DNA of 64,000 bases from contig NZ_JBHSAP010000007.1 of the NCBI RefSeq assembly GCF_042650125.1, positions 744,001 to 808,000 of the forward strand, read 5' to 3'. The notes below the pieces were generated by a model. It did not search any database and had not been told where the DNA came from. It worked only from the letters and a program-made list of their open reading frames with translations. The position numbers and the translations under genes are program-made. The DNA is from Salinithrix halophila. GTDB lineage: Bacteria; Bacillota; Bacilli; Thermoactinomycetales; DSM-45169. How positions within the stretch are numbered: position 1 is the stretch's first letter; every line of letters starts with the position of its first letter. This document shows positions 51,111 through 60,380 of the stretch, one piece after another.

Positions 51111-52715
51111 ATGAGAATCAAATGGAAATGGATGCGCGCCTCTCTAGGCGCCCTTTTGTGTGCTGTCGCGGTCGCCGCCCCGACGGGGGCTGTGGATGCA
51201 TCGACAAAAAAACACCCTAAGCCGGTGAACGTACAACTCCTGGCGCTTAATGATTTTCACGGACAACTCAATGTCAGTAAAACCGTCAACGGAAAACCAG
51301 CTGGCCGAGCCGACTACCTAGCCTCCCATCTGAAACAGCGAGAGGCGGAAAACAAAAACACCTTAATGGTCCATGCCGGGGATATGGTGGGGGCCAGCGC
51401 CCCGGTATCGGCGTTAATGCAAGATGAGCCCACAATTGAGGTTCTGAACAAATTGGACTTCGATGTAGGTACCGTAGGCAACCATGAATTCGATGAGGGC
51501 GTTAAAGAGATGATGCGCCTCATTTACGGCGGCCGCCACGAGAAAACCGGCTACTTCAAAGGGGCCGACTTCCCTTACACCGCAGCCAATGTTGTCTCTG
51601 CCAAGACGAAATCCCCGATCCTCCCGCCCCATGTGATCAAACGGGTGAAAGGGGTACCAATCGGGTTTATCGGAGTCGTCACCAAGGAAACCCCCTCAAT
51701 CGTCACCCCCGACGGGGTCAAAGGGGTAAAGTTCACGGATGAAACGAAAGCGATCAACCGTGAAGTGAAAAAGCTAAAGAAAAAAGGCGTCCGGGCGATC
51801 GTCGTCTTGGCCCATGAAGGAGGGTTCCAGGATCAGCAAACCAACCAAATGGAAGGACCCATCGTCCGGATTGCCAAAGATGTCAACGACGAAGTGGATG
51901 TCATTGTGGCAGGCCATAGCCACTCCTATCTAAACGGGACTGTAGACGGCAAACTCGTGGTGCAATCCTACAGCTCCGGCGCGGCTTTCTCCGATATCGA
52001 CCTCACCCTGGACCGCCGTACACGGGATATCGTAAAGAAAAAAGCGGAAGTGGTCACCACTTTCCAAGAAGGATGGAAACCAGACCCCGCTGTGGCGGAA
52101 ATCGTTTCTCGTTATGAGAAAAAAGTGGCCCCGATCATCAACGAAGAAGTCGGTACAGCGGCTAAAACCCTTACCCGGGAGCCCACCCCTGCCGGAGAAT
52201 CTCCCCTCGGAAACCTGGTGGCCGATGCCCAGCGTTGGAAGATGAAAACCGACTTCGCCTTCATGAACCCCGGCGGCATTCGGTCCGATCTTGAAGCGGG
52301 CAAGGTAACTTGGGGTGACCTCTATACGATGCAGCCCTTCAACAATGACCTCGTAACGATGAAACTGACCGGAGAGCAGCTGAAACGTCTCCTCAACCAG
52401 CAATGGCAAGCTGACAGAACACGCCTCCTTCAGATTTCCGGGCTCTCCTATACCTGGGATCCCTCCCGCCCTCTCGGCGACCGTGTCACGGAGCTGAAAA
52501 AAACGGATGGCACCCCGATCACCGACGGTGAGACCTATTCCGTGACCGCCAACAGCTTCATCGCATCCGGCGGCGACGCTTTCACTGTCTTTAAAGAAGG
52601 AACGGACAAAGTGGTCGGACCGGTGGATCTGGATGCCCTGGTGGAGTATATCAAACAATTGCCTCAGCCTTTTTCTGCCGACATCGAGGGAAGAATCAAG
52701 AAAGCAGGGAACTGA
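51111..52715 (+). CDS. Secreted metallophosphatase/5'-nucleotidase
   Basis: 534 residues with a signal peptide (about 1-30, ending ...GAVDAS). The metallophosphatase domain has LNDFHGQL near 46, HAGDMVGAS near 88, GNHEFDEG near 122 and AGHSHSYLNG near 270. The C-terminal 5'-nucleotidase domain has NPGGIRSDL near 385 and FNNDLV. Exported enzyme for nucleotides or related phosphoesters, as in UshA/YfkN. Start ATG 51111 after GGAGAGAGGG. Single gene with a terminator. Confidence 0.92.
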   Translation: MRIKWKWMRASLGALLCAVAVAAPTGAVDASTKKHPKPVNVQLLALNDFHGQLNVSKTVNGKPAGRADYLASHLKQREAENKNTLMVHAGDMVGASAPVSALMQDEPTIEVLNKLDFDVGTVGNHEFDEGVKEMMRLIYGGRHEKTGYFKGADFPYTAANVVSAKTKSPILPPHVIKRVKGVPIGFIGVVTKETPSIVTPDGVKGVKFTDETKAINREVKKLKKKGVRAIVVLAHEGGFQDQQTNQMEGPIVRIAKDVNDEVDVIVAGHSHSYLNGTVDGKLVVQSYSSGAAFSDIDLTLDRRTRDIVKKKAEVVTTFQEGWKPDPAVAEIVSRYEKKVAPIINEEVGTAAKTLTREPTPAGESPLGNLVADAQRWKMKTDFAFMNPGGIRSDLEAGKVTWGDLYTMQPFNNDLVTMKLTGEQLKRLLNQQWQADRTRLLQISGLSYTWDPSRPLGDRVTELKKTDGTPITDGETYSVTANSFIASGGDAFTVFKEGTDKVVGPVDLDALVEYIKQLPQPFSADIEGRIKKAGN

Positions 52716-52747
52716 TCTCCCCTTGATTCCGGCTACATTTCCGGAGT

Positions 52748-52780
52748 AAAAAAGAGCCGTGCTCTCGTACGGCTCTTTTT
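52748..52780. terminator. Terminator between nucleotidase and lipoprotein genes
   Basis: AAAAAGAGCCGT / ACGGCTCTTTTT stem; usable by both converging genes. Confidence 0.9.
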
Positions 52781-52789
52781 GCATCCATC

Positions 52790-53347
52790 TTAGTTGGTCT
52801 TAAGACGGTCGCCCTCTTCCGTTTCAACAATAAACTTCTTGCCGTCGAGGGAACCTTTCTCCACTTTGATGTACCGACGGGGGGCTTCATCCTTGGAACT
52901 GAGGTCGTCCTTTTTCAGCTGCACAACTACCCTGATGACATCGTTATCCAAGAATTGAAGACCTTTGGGGTTCATTTCATATCCCTCGTACTCTTTGTCA
53001 CTCACCTGAACTAAAAGGACATCTTCATTATCCCAATCAAAGCTGTCATCGATATTTCCCGGGTGCTTTTCTTTTGTGTAAACCCAAATCCCACCGCGGG
53101 CTTGGCGGTCAGGGGAACCTCCGATCCAATTCACCGCCTGGAAAGGAATTTCCTCATAGGATTCGTTAACCGACTGAGCGCCCTCGACGCCGTCATCTTC
53201 CTTGGATTTGCCAGTATCTTTCTTCTCTTCCGATTGTACTTCTTGATTCCCGCTTTTTTTATCCGCCTGGCTCAACAAAAGGGAACAACCTGCCAAGATC
53301 ATCATCATAAGTGCAATGAATACGAATAAGAACCATTTCTTCGTCAT
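52790..53347 (-). CDS. Lipoprotein of unknown function
   Basis: 185 residues. Signal peptide ends at the lipobox LAGC (cysteine near residue 21). A charged linker precedes a compact domain of about 110 residues with Trp/Asp-rich VNWIGGSPDRQARGG, DWDNEDVLLVQV and VIRVVVQLKKDDL. GGAGG precedes ATG 53347. Not recognised; membrane-anchored outside the cell. Confidence 0.7.
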   Translation of the reverse strand: MTKKWFLFVFIALMMMILAGCSLLLSQADKKSGNQEVQSEEKKDTGKSKEDDGVEGAQSVNESYEEIPFQAVNWIGGSPDRQARGGIWVYTKEKHPGNIDDSFDWDNEDVLLVQVSDKEYEGYEMNPKGLQFLDNDVIRVVVQLKKDDLSSKDEAPRRYIKVEKGSLDGKKFIVETEEGDRLKTN

Positions 53348-53422
53348 TGAAAACCTCCATGATCGAATAAATAGACATACATATTCTTAAAGCTACCCAA
53401 GCCCTCATGGAGGTGTCAACAC

Positions 53423-53446
53423 AAAAAAACCCGCATGAGAGCGGGA
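53423..53446 (-). terminator. Terminator after SRAP protein gene
   Basis: CCCGC-TCTCAT-GCGGG stem followed on the minus strand by TTTTTTT. Confidence 0.85.
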
Positions 53447-53477
53447 TCATGTCGCTGGTCGAATATAGAAAGAAAGC

Positions 53478-54167
53478 TTATCCCGCCCGGGCTCCGCCAA
53501 GGGGCCGAATCATTTCAGGCCGGTCACTCTTCGATGAATTAACCGCTTTGGAAACCGGATAGATCGCCATTTCTTCCGGCTCGTAGGGTTCCAGGAACGG
53601 TGCCAGAAGCGCCGGGTCTCCCATCTGCGGATCCATCCATGCTTCCTCTTCAGCCTGATGCAGGATGACCGGCATCCGGTTATGGATCTCTTGCATCTTC
53701 TCATTGGGTCGAGTGGTGACGATGGTGAAAGAGTAGCGGGTCTCCCCTGAATCATCCGACCATTGATCCCACAAGCCCGCAAAGGCGAAGAGGGAACCGT
53801 TGTCGATGATCACTCGCATCGGCTGTTTTGTACCGGTGTCGCTTTTCTTCCATTCGTAGAAGCCATCCGCCGGAACCAAGCAACGGTGACGCTGGAATGA
53901 ACGGCGGAAGGCCGGCTTTTGTGTTAAGGTTTCACTCCTTGCATTAATCAGCCGGTTTCCGATGGATGGATCTTTCGCCCAACGAGGAATCAGCCCCCAG
54001 CGCATCATCAACAATTGTCGCTTCTCCTTTGCCACGATCACCACAGGAACCTCCTGACTCGGGGCAATGTTGTAGCGGGGGGCATGTTCTACGCCCTGGT
54101 GTTCATCCACCTGGAACCGCTCCACGATCTCCCCAAGACCGGCAGTTAAAGTAAAACGGCCGCACAT
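53478..54167 (-). CDS. SRAP-domain protein (YedK/HMCES family)
   Basis: 229 residues. MCGRF at the N-terminus supplies the catalytic Cys2 exposed after Met removal, which decides the start at ATG 54167 rather than 54173. NIAPSQEVPVV, RWGLIPRWAKD, NARSET, CLVPADGFYEWKK and IHNRMPVIL complete the SRAP signature. The family crosslinks covalently to abasic sites in single-stranded DNA to protect them. Single gene. Confidence 0.92.
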   Translation of the reverse strand: MCGRFTLTAGLGEIVERFQVDEHQGVEHAPRYNIAPSQEVPVVIVAKEKRQLLMMRWGLIPRWAKDPSIGNRLINARSETLTQKPAFRRSFQRHRCLVPADGFYEWKKSDTGTKQPMRVIIDNGSLFAFAGLWDQWSDDSGETRYSFTIVTTRPNEKMQEIHNRMPVILHQAEEEAWMDPQMGDPALLAPFLEPYEPEEMAIYPVSKAVNSSKSDRPEMIRPLGGARAG

Positions 54168-54294
54168 GTGCATTCCCCGCTTTCTTTTTTCTTTATCATG
54201 ACCCTGAGTTCTCTCTTGTCTATTACCGTAATATTTTCTCGTAAAATCCGTTATTTCCTTTTTTTCACGGTGAAAACTCCCGCCTTATCCCGAA

Positions 54295-55929
54295 CTAAAG
54301 CTGGGTATGAGGGACCACGGTGTCATCACACAGCACATCTACCAAGGTGACCCTATCGGATGCCAGCGCTGACTGAAGGACGGGTTCTAGTTGTGCAGGA
54401 TCCTTCACCCGGAGTCCTTCGGCCCCGAAAGATTCCGCCATCCGAACAAAATCCGGATTATGGAGATCACTTCCTAGGGAGGACAGCCCGGCGGTAATCA
54501 TCCGGTTCTGTTCCATTGCATAGGTGCCGTTATTCATACACAGGATGGTGAGGGGCAGTCCACAACTGACTGCCGTGAGCAGATCGGAGAGCGTGGTGCC
54601 GAAACCACCATCCCCGACAAGAGCGATCACTTGCCTGTCGGGATAGGCCAGTTTGGCTGCCATAGCTGCTGGCAGACCGAACCCTAAGGTCCGCCAGCGT
54701 CCGGAGAGGAGAATGTCTTGGCGGACTGCCTGGAAAATCCGATTGAACCATAAGACGTGGTCGCCGACGTCCAGAGCGATGACGGCATCATCGGCCACGC
54801 ACCGATTGAGGGCGGCGATGACACGCTGGGGAGGAATCGGGCGCTCCTCTGCCGTTGCCTCGGTTTCAATCTGCTCTTTCCACCCCTGGCGCATTTGATT
54901 CACACGGCGATTCCAATCTGTCTCTGCTCTTGCCTGAACCATCGGGGTTAATTGGGAAAGGACAGCCCTCATTTCTCCCGTGACCGGGACGGTCACCGGC
55001 ACACGCTCACCGATATGTTCGGCAACGGCGTCTACCTGGACAATCGGAACAGTGGAAGGGACATAATCCTCCGGCCACCAAGTCGAACCCAGGATGAGAC
55101 AGCAGTCCGACTCCTTCAAGAGATCCGAAGCGATATCGCTCCCTGCCTGTCCCAATCCGCCGATGAACAGGGGATGGTCGTTAGGGACGGCGGAACGAGA
55201 CGGCATCGTGGTCACAATCGGTGCCCCCATCCTTTCAGCCAGTTGCAGGAGCGCTTCCTCCGCTCCTTTCACCCCTCGGCCAGCGAGGATCACCGGTCGG
55301 CTGGAACCATTCAAGAGGGCTGCTGCCTGACTAACATCCTCCTGCCGGGGTAATGGAGCCGGCTGACTCGGAAACGGAGGAAAGAGGGAGTGATCGACGG
55401 TTTGCATCCACAGTTCCTTCGGAACCGAAAGGTGCGCTACCCCTCCTGAGGCGGTTGCCTGTCGCATCGCTTTGTTAAGAAGCACAGGAAGGGCTTGAGG
55501 ATCCGCGACCAACGAAGAGAATACGGCCAGCGGCTGGATCAATCGCTGCTGATCCACCTCCTGCTTGGTTCCTGTTCCGATCTCTTTCCTTTCCACTTGG
55601 CCCGTGAGGGCGAGAACCGGCACCCGATCCATATGGGCATCCCCCAACCCGTTCAGAAGGGAAGTAATTCCAGGACCACTGGTAGCGGTACAGACAGCCA
55701 TTCGGCCCGTCAGCTTCGCCTCCGCTGACGCCATCAACGCCGCCGTCATCTCCAACCGGCATCCTACATACCGAATCTCCCCCTGCCTGTCGATTGCGTC
55801 CATCAGGGGAAGGGTGGCATCCCCGATTACCCCGTAGATTCTTTCCACTCCCCATACCGCTAGTTGCTCAACCAGATACTGGGCAGCCATTCGGGAGATA
55901 AGCGCAGGTTTTGTCATTGTGATATCCAA
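54295..55929 (-). CDS. Thiamine-diphosphate enzyme, pyruvate oxidase-like
   Basis: 544 residues with three TPP-enzyme domains. The cofactor glutamate is in RLEMTAALMASAEAK near residue 55, and the TPP motif GDGGFGTTLSDLLTAVS is near 430-446, ending ILCMNNGTY. Order and length match pyruvate oxidase/acetolactate synthase; the Bacillus YdaP and PoxB family is closest. The start is chosen as TTG 55929 because AAAAGGAG directly precedes the ATG at 55938. Product (acetate, acetyl-phosphate or acetolactate) is not certain. Confidence 0.8.
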   Translation of the reverse strand: MDITMTKPALISRMAAQYLVEQLAVWGVERIYGVIGDATLPLMDAIDRQGEIRYVGCRLEMTAALMASAEAKLTGRMAVCTATSGPGITSLLNGLGDAHMDRVPVLALTGQVERKEIGTGTKQEVDQQRLIQPLAVFSSLVADPQALPVLLNKAMRQATASGGVAHLSVPKELWMQTVDHSLFPPFPSQPAPLPRQEDVSQAAALLNGSSRPVILAGRGVKGAEEALLQLAERMGAPIVTTMPSRSAVPNDHPLFIGGLGQAGSDIASDLLKESDCCLILGSTWWPEDYVPSTVPIVQVDAVAEHIGERVPVTVPVTGEMRAVLSQLTPMVQARAETDWNRRVNQMRQGWKEQIETEATAEERPIPPQRVIAALNRCVADDAVIALDVGDHVLWFNRIFQAVRQDILLSGRWRTLGFGLPAAMAAKLAYPDRQVIALVGDGGFGTTLSDLLTAVSCGLPLTILCMNNGTYAMEQNRMITAGLSSLGSDLHNPDFVRMAESFGAEGLRVKDPAQLEPVLQSALASDRVTLVDVLCDDTVVPHTQL

Positions 55930-55992
55930 TCGAGTCATCTCCTTTTCGTTGCTTAGTCTGATTCACCGAAATCGATGTAATCCACAGTACGC

Positions 55993-56018
55993 AAAAAAAG
56001 AGAGCGGCTATCGCTCTC
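55993..56018 (-). terminator. Terminator after nagP
   Basis: GAGAGCG-ATAGC-CGCTCTC stem followed on the minus strand by TTTTTTT. Confidence 0.9.
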
Positions 56019-56058
56019 CATTTCGTAGAAAACATTTATTAGATCGATTTCAGGGGCC

Positions 56059-57438
56059 TTATTGGTCCCGCTTACCTTCCTCCATTGCTCTTTTCATCGC
56101 ATCAGCCACAAATTGCACATCCGTACCGACGATTACCTGTATGCTGGAGCCACCTGTGCGTATCACACCTCTCGCTCCGTGTTTCTTTAGATTCGTCTCT
56201 TCCACTTTCCCCATATCATCCACGCGAAGCCGGAGCCGGGTCGCACAATAATCTAGGGAGAGAATATTATCTCGTCCTCCCAGATCTTCAAGGAACAACG
56301 ACCCGCGAGGATCATCGCTGGACGTCTTCACGACCTCGGTCACTTCCGTCTCCTCGTCTCCCCTCCCTGGCGTCTTCAGATCCAGTGTTCGGATCAGAAG
56401 ATAAAAGAGTGTAAAATAGATCCCCCCGTAAGCGAGACCGACCGCGAGGAGCAACCACGCCCCTTTGGCCAACCCGAGGTTGAGGAAGAAATCGATCGCT
56501 CCTGCTGAAAACCCAAATCCGTGGTGGATATCCAATAAGTAGGTCACTACGAAGGAACTAGCCGTTAACAACGCATGAATCCCATAGAGCAGCGGAGATA
56601 AGAACATAAAGGTAAACTCGATGGGTTCCGTAATCCCCGTCAGGAAGGAGGTGAAGGCAATACTACCCAACAAACCTGCCACCTGCTTCCGCCTCTTCTT
56701 GGGCGCAGCCAAAATCATGGCCAGAGCGGCGGCGGGTAACCCGAACATCATGACGGGGAAAAATCCGGCCATAAAGGTTCCAGCGGATGGGTCCCCGGCA
56801 AAGAACCGGTTTAGATCCCCTTTGGCTCCACCAAAATCACCAAAGACGAACCAAACCAGACTGTTCAGCACATGGTGCAGGCCCATGGGAATCAAAAGTC
56901 GGTTCAGGAATCCGTATACACCCACCCCTACAGCACCTGCACCAATAATCCATTGCCCAAGGGAATGGATCGCATCCTGGATCGGCGGCCAGATGAGGCC
57001 GAACAGGCCGCCGAGGATCACCATCGAAGCAGCAGTCACGATCGGAACAAAACGGCGACCCCCAAAGAAAGCCAACCATTCGGGTAATTTGATATAATGA
57101 AAGCGGTTGTAAAGAAGACCGGCCACCAGCCCAGTAACAATCCCTCCCAAGACACCCATGTCAATCTCCTTGTTGATCGCCGTAACCGAATGATCCAGGA
57201 CCAGATAACCGATGACACCTGCCAGAGCCGCTGTACCACTTCCGTCTCGGGAAAATCCGATGGCCAGGCCGATCGCAAAGATCAAAGGCAGATTATCAAA
57301 AATCCCCTTACCTGCTGCCGCGATGAAAGGAATGTCGAGCAAGTCATCCTGCCCCAACCGCAGCAACAAGGCCGCTGCTGGGAGGACAGCGATCGGCAAC
57401 ATCAGGGATTTTCCAATCCGCTGAAAGAAATCGAACAT
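56059..57438 (-). CDS. nagP: PTS N-acetylglucosamine transporter, EIICB
   Basis: 459 residues: EIIC membrane domain (about 1-370) and EIIB domain with the phosphorylated cysteine in LDYCATRLRL near residue 395. No EIIA domain, so a separate EIIA phosphorylates it. EIIC features include PAAALLLRLGQ, GGIVTGLVAGLLYNRFH and TGITEPIEFTFMF. Takes up N-acetylglucosamine as the 6-phosphate. Start ATG 57438 after AAGGAG. Transcribed divergently from nagA. Confidence 0.94.
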   Translation of the reverse strand: MFDFFQRIGKSLMLPIAVLPAAALLLRLGQDDLLDIPFIAAAGKGIFDNLPLIFAIGLAIGFSRDGSGTAALAGVIGYLVLDHSVTAINKEIDMGVLGGIVTGLVAGLLYNRFHYIKLPEWLAFFGGRRFVPIVTAASMVILGGLFGLIWPPIQDAIHSLGQWIIGAGAVGVGVYGFLNRLLIPMGLHHVLNSLVWFVFGDFGGAKGDLNRFFAGDPSAGTFMAGFFPVMMFGLPAAALAMILAAPKKRRKQVAGLLGSIAFTSFLTGITEPIEFTFMFLSPLLYGIHALLTASSFVVTYLLDIHHGFGFSAGAIDFFLNLGLAKGAWLLLAVGLAYGGIYFTLFYLLIRTLDLKTPGRGDEETEVTEVVKTSSDDPRGSLFLEDLGGRDNILSLDYCATRLRLRVDDMGKVEETNLKKHGARGVIRTGGSSIQVIVGTDVQFVADAMKRAMEEGKRDQ

Positions 57439-57490
57439 CCATCTTCTCTCCTTACATGTGGATTTTTGGCGTGAAGGCCATAAAGAAATC

Positions 57491-57505
57491 ATGAAGGCGT
57501 TTTCT
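57491..57505. promoter_or_regulatory. Candidate CcpA (cre) site upstream of nagP
   Basis: ATGAAGGCGTTTTCT matches the cre consensus WTGNAARCGNWWWCW with one mismatch. It lies 53-67 bases before the nagP start. Confidence 0.45.
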
Positions 57506-57529
57506 CGATGCTAGCACCTTTTTGACTAG

Positions 57530-57541
57530 ATGTCTAGACAT
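57530..57541. promoter_or_regulatory. Candidate NagR (dre-like) operator, nagP side
   Basis: ATGTCTAGACAT is a perfect palindrome with the TCTAGA core typical of YvoA/DasR sites (TGGTCTAGACCA type). It sits in the nagP promoter region. Confidence 0.55.
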
Positions 57542-57597
57542 ATATCTTTCCATTCGGCGTTTATAAGCCTTAAAACTCGAAAAAAAGGTCCTCACAT

Positions 57598-57613
57598 GTA
57601 TAGACCTCTATAC
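57598..57613. promoter_or_regulatory. Candidate NagR (dre-like) operator, nagA side
   Basis: GTATAGA-CC-TCTATAC, perfect inverted repeat. It overlaps a TATAGA -10-like hexamer and lies about 50 bases before nagA, consistent with repression of nagABR. Confidence 0.6.
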
Positions 57614-57665
57614 GGGCTGGTGGTACACTAGAGGATGAGTAGGAATCAGAAGGAGAGACGTCCCT

Positions 57666-58871
57666 ATGTCTAACCAACCCGCTACCACGGTTCTTCGCGA
57701 CTTGACCGTCCATACGGAAAGCGACCGGATCGAAACCGGCTATGTAATCCTCACCGGGGGAACCATCCGAGCACTGGGCCGGACTGATGAGTGGAAAGGG
57801 GCGGGGACCGCCGGTGCCCGGGTTCTTTCCCTCCCTGGGTATCATCTGGTTCCCGGCATGATCGATATCCATATCCATGGAGCGGACGGCGCAGATGTGA
57901 TGGATGCTACCCCCACCGCCCTGGAGACCATCGCCTCTGCCCTTCCCCGGGAGGGGACGACCTCCTTTTTGGCTACCACCCTCACCCAAGCCCCTCACCG
58001 CATCGAACAAGCCTTGTCCAATGCAGCGGCTTATCGAAAAAAAGAACCCGCCCCCGGAAAAGCAGAAATGCTGGGAATCCATTTGGAAGGCCCCTTTATC
58101 TCGAAAAAACGGGCTGGTGCGCAGCCCACGACTCACATACATCCCCCCGACTTATCCATCCTGAAACAGTGGCAAGCTCTCGCAGAAGGAGCCATTCGGA
58201 TCGTCACCCTCGCCCCGGAAGAGCCTGGTGCTTTGGCGCTGATCCATTGGCTGCGGGAAGCCGATATTCTCCCTTCCATCGGCCATTCCGATGCCACATT
58301 GGCTGAAATGGACGAAGCGGTACGGGCTGGAGCCCTCCACGTCACCCATCTCTATAACGGGATGCGAGGGATTCACCATCGAGAACCGGGCGTAGCGGGA
58401 GCGGCCCTCCTACGGGATGAACTGACTGCAGAACTGATCGCAGATGGCATCCATTGTCGTCAGGAGATGATAGAACTAGCCTTCCGTATGAAGACACGAG
58501 AGCGGTTGATTCTAATCACGGATGCCATGCGTGCCAAATGCCTAAAAAACGGCACCTATGATCTGGGCGGTCAGTCTGTCCTTGTGGAGGACGGAAAAGC
58601 CACGTTGCCTGATGGAACGTTGGCCGGCAGTATCCTGAAGATGGGAGACGCCGTAAAAAATATGATACGCTACGCCGGTTGCACCCTAGAAGATATCTCG
58701 TATATGACCGCTGTCAATCCGGCCCGCCAACTGGGTGTCTTCGACCGCAAGGGCAGTATCGCACCGGGGAAAGATGCCGATCTGGTAATCCTCGATCCGA
58801 ATTTCTCGGTTGCCGCCACGTTTTGCCGTGGACAACTATCCTATGAAAAGAAGGAGGCCCCTCTTCCATGA
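57666..58871 (+). CDS. nagA: N-acetylglucosamine-6-phosphate deacetylase
   Basis: 401 residues, amidohydrolase family. DIHIHGADGADVMDA near residues 64-78 supplies metal ligands, HLEGPF near 138, IGHSDA near 200, HLYNGM near 223 and the catalytic Asp in ITDAM. Removes acetate to give glucosamine-6-phosphate. Start ATG 57666 after AGGAGAG. Its stop overlaps nagB by four bases. Confidence 0.96.
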   Translation: MSNQPATTVLRDLTVHTESDRIETGYVILTGGTIRALGRTDEWKGAGTAGARVLSLPGYHLVPGMIDIHIHGADGADVMDATPTALETIASALPREGTTSFLATTLTQAPHRIEQALSNAAAYRKKEPAPGKAEMLGIHLEGPFISKKRAGAQPTTHIHPPDLSILKQWQALAEGAIRIVTLAPEEPGALALIHWLREADILPSIGHSDATLAEMDEAVRAGALHVTHLYNGMRGIHHREPGVAGAALLRDELTAELIADGIHCRQEMIELAFRMKTRERLILITDAMRAKCLKNGTYDLGGQSVLVEDGKATLPDGTLAGSILKMGDAVKNMIRYAGCTLEDISYMTAVNPARQLGVFDRKGSIAPGKDADLVILDPNFSVAATFCRGQLSYEKKEAPLP

Positions 58872-59608
58872 ACGTAATCCGAGCGGATAACTACCAAGAT
58901 ATGAGTCAAAAAGCTGCCGCCTTCCTTATCCAACACATCCGCCAATCTCCCCGAACGACCCTCGGACTGGCCACAGGCGGAACTCCCATCGGTACCTACC
59001 GGGAACTGGTCAAGGATCACCGGGAACAGGGCACCTCCTACCGCGGGGTGACCACAGTCAATCTGGATGAATACGTCGGCTTGGAGGAGGACCACCCCAA
59101 CAGCTACCGTTACTATATGGAGAACCATCTATTCCGGGAGATCGACATCGATAGACACCAAACCTACCTGCCCGACGGGAGAGCAGAAGATCTCGCCGCC
59201 GAATGTCAACGCTATGAAACACTTATTCGGAAAGTTGGGGGCATCGATTTACAAGTACTGGGCATTGGGCGAAACGGACACATCGGATTCAATGAACCGG
59301 GAACCCCCCTTCATTCCCGTACCCATGTCGTTACCCTGACTTCCTCGACACGACAGGCCAATGCCCGCTACTTCCCCTCGGAAGAGGAGATGCCCACCCA
59401 GGCCATCACCATGGGGATTGCCACTATTCTAGACAGTCGGCAAATCCTTCTCCTGGCATCTGGAGAAGATAAAGCCCCCGCCATCCAGCATTTATTGGAG
59501 GGGAAACCGAATCCTGATTTTCCTGCTTCCGCCCTGATTCACCATCCCCGTGTTACCATTGTTGCAGACAACGAAGCGCTTTCCGGGGCCACCTTGGTCC
59601 CATCCTGA
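58868..59608 (+). CDS. nagB: Glucosamine-6-phosphate deaminase
   Basis: 246 residues. GLATGGTPIGTYRELVKDH near the N-terminus, NLDEYVGL with the catalytic Asp near 70 and GIGRNGHIGFNEPG near 135 are the NagB signature. Converts glucosamine-6-phosphate to fructose-6-phosphate and ammonia. ATGA overlap with nagA and AAGGAGG upstream show coupling. Confidence 0.97.
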   Translation: MNVIRADNYQDMSQKAAAFLIQHIRQSPRTTLGLATGGTPIGTYRELVKDHREQGTSYRGVTTVNLDEYVGLEEDHPNSYRYYMENHLFREIDIDRHQTYLPDGRAEDLAAECQRYETLIRKVGGIDLQVLGIGRNGHIGFNEPGTPLHSRTHVVTLTSSTRQANARYFPSEEEMPTQAITMGIATILDSRQILLLASGEDKAPAIQHLLEGKPNPDFPASALIHHPRVTIVADNEALSGATLVPS

Positions 59609-59626
59609 AAGGAGTCTCTGACCTCG

Positions 59627-60349
59627 ATGATCGACAAAAATTCGCCCCTCCCGATTTACGCCCAGTTGGAAGAGCAGATCAAGGAACGGATCGAAAGCGG
59701 CAACTTGAAACCGGGCGACGGTCTGCCTTCTGAACGGGAATACTGCGAGCGTTATGGGATTAGCCGGATGACTGTCCGTCAGGCAATCAATAACCTGGTG
59801 AATGACGGCTATCTACGCAGAGAAAAAGGAAAAGGTACTTATGTAGCAGAAAAGAAGCTGGAACAACAGCTTCAGGGGTTAACCAGCTTTACGGAAGACA
59901 TGAAAGCCAGAGGAATGGAGCCCAGCAGTACATTGCTCCATTTTGAAATCGTACCTGCTCCTGAGTCGATCGCACAACTCCTGTCGGTTGGTCAACATGA
60001 GCCTGTCTACCGTATCCGGCGCATCCGACTGGCCGACGGGAAACCGATGGCTCTAGAGACCAGCCACATCCCCGCCAATTTAGTTCCGGGGCTTACCCCG
60101 GATATCGTGGCTGGCTCGTTATATCAATATATCGAAGAGCGGTTGCGCTATCCCATCGACCACTCTAACCAGGTGATCGAGTCAGCCGCCGCAGGGGAGA
60201 TGGAAAGCCGCCATCTGTCCATTCCCGCCGGCTGCCCCATCCTGCTGATCCAACGGGATACGTTTTTGAAAGACGGAACTCCGATCGAAACCGTCAAATC
60301 CGCTTACCGAGCAGACCGCTACAAATTTGTGACCACCATCCGTCGCTAA
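59627..60349 (+). CDS. nagR: GntR/HutC-family regulator, NagR (YvoA-like)
   Basis: 240 residues. Winged helix-turn-helix at about 10-72 (PSEREYCERYGISRMTVRQA) and a UTRA effector domain with LTSFTEDMKARGM and YRIRRIRLADGKPMALE. In Bacillus the homolog represses nag genes and is released by glucosamine-6-phosphate. Gene order nagA-nagB-nagR supports that. AAAGGAG precedes ATG 59627. Likely binds the two palindromes upstream. Confidence 0.92.
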   Translation: MIDKNSPLPIYAQLEEQIKERIESGNLKPGDGLPSEREYCERYGISRMTVRQAINNLVNDGYLRREKGKGTYVAEKKLEQQLQGLTSFTEDMKARGMEPSSTLLHFEIVPAPESIAQLLSVGQHEPVYRIRRIRLADGKPMALETSHIPANLVPGLTPDIVAGSLYQYIEERLRYPIDHSNQVIESAAAGEMESRHLSIPAGCPILLIQRDTFLKDGTPIETVKSAYRADRYKFVTTIRR

Positions 60350-60380
60350 AAATACGTACCGTTACAGAGGAGAGGCACCC

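Noticed and set aside
51930..52784. Minus-strand frame of 284 codons
   Set aside because: Opposite to the well-supported secreted nucleotidase; no start signals.
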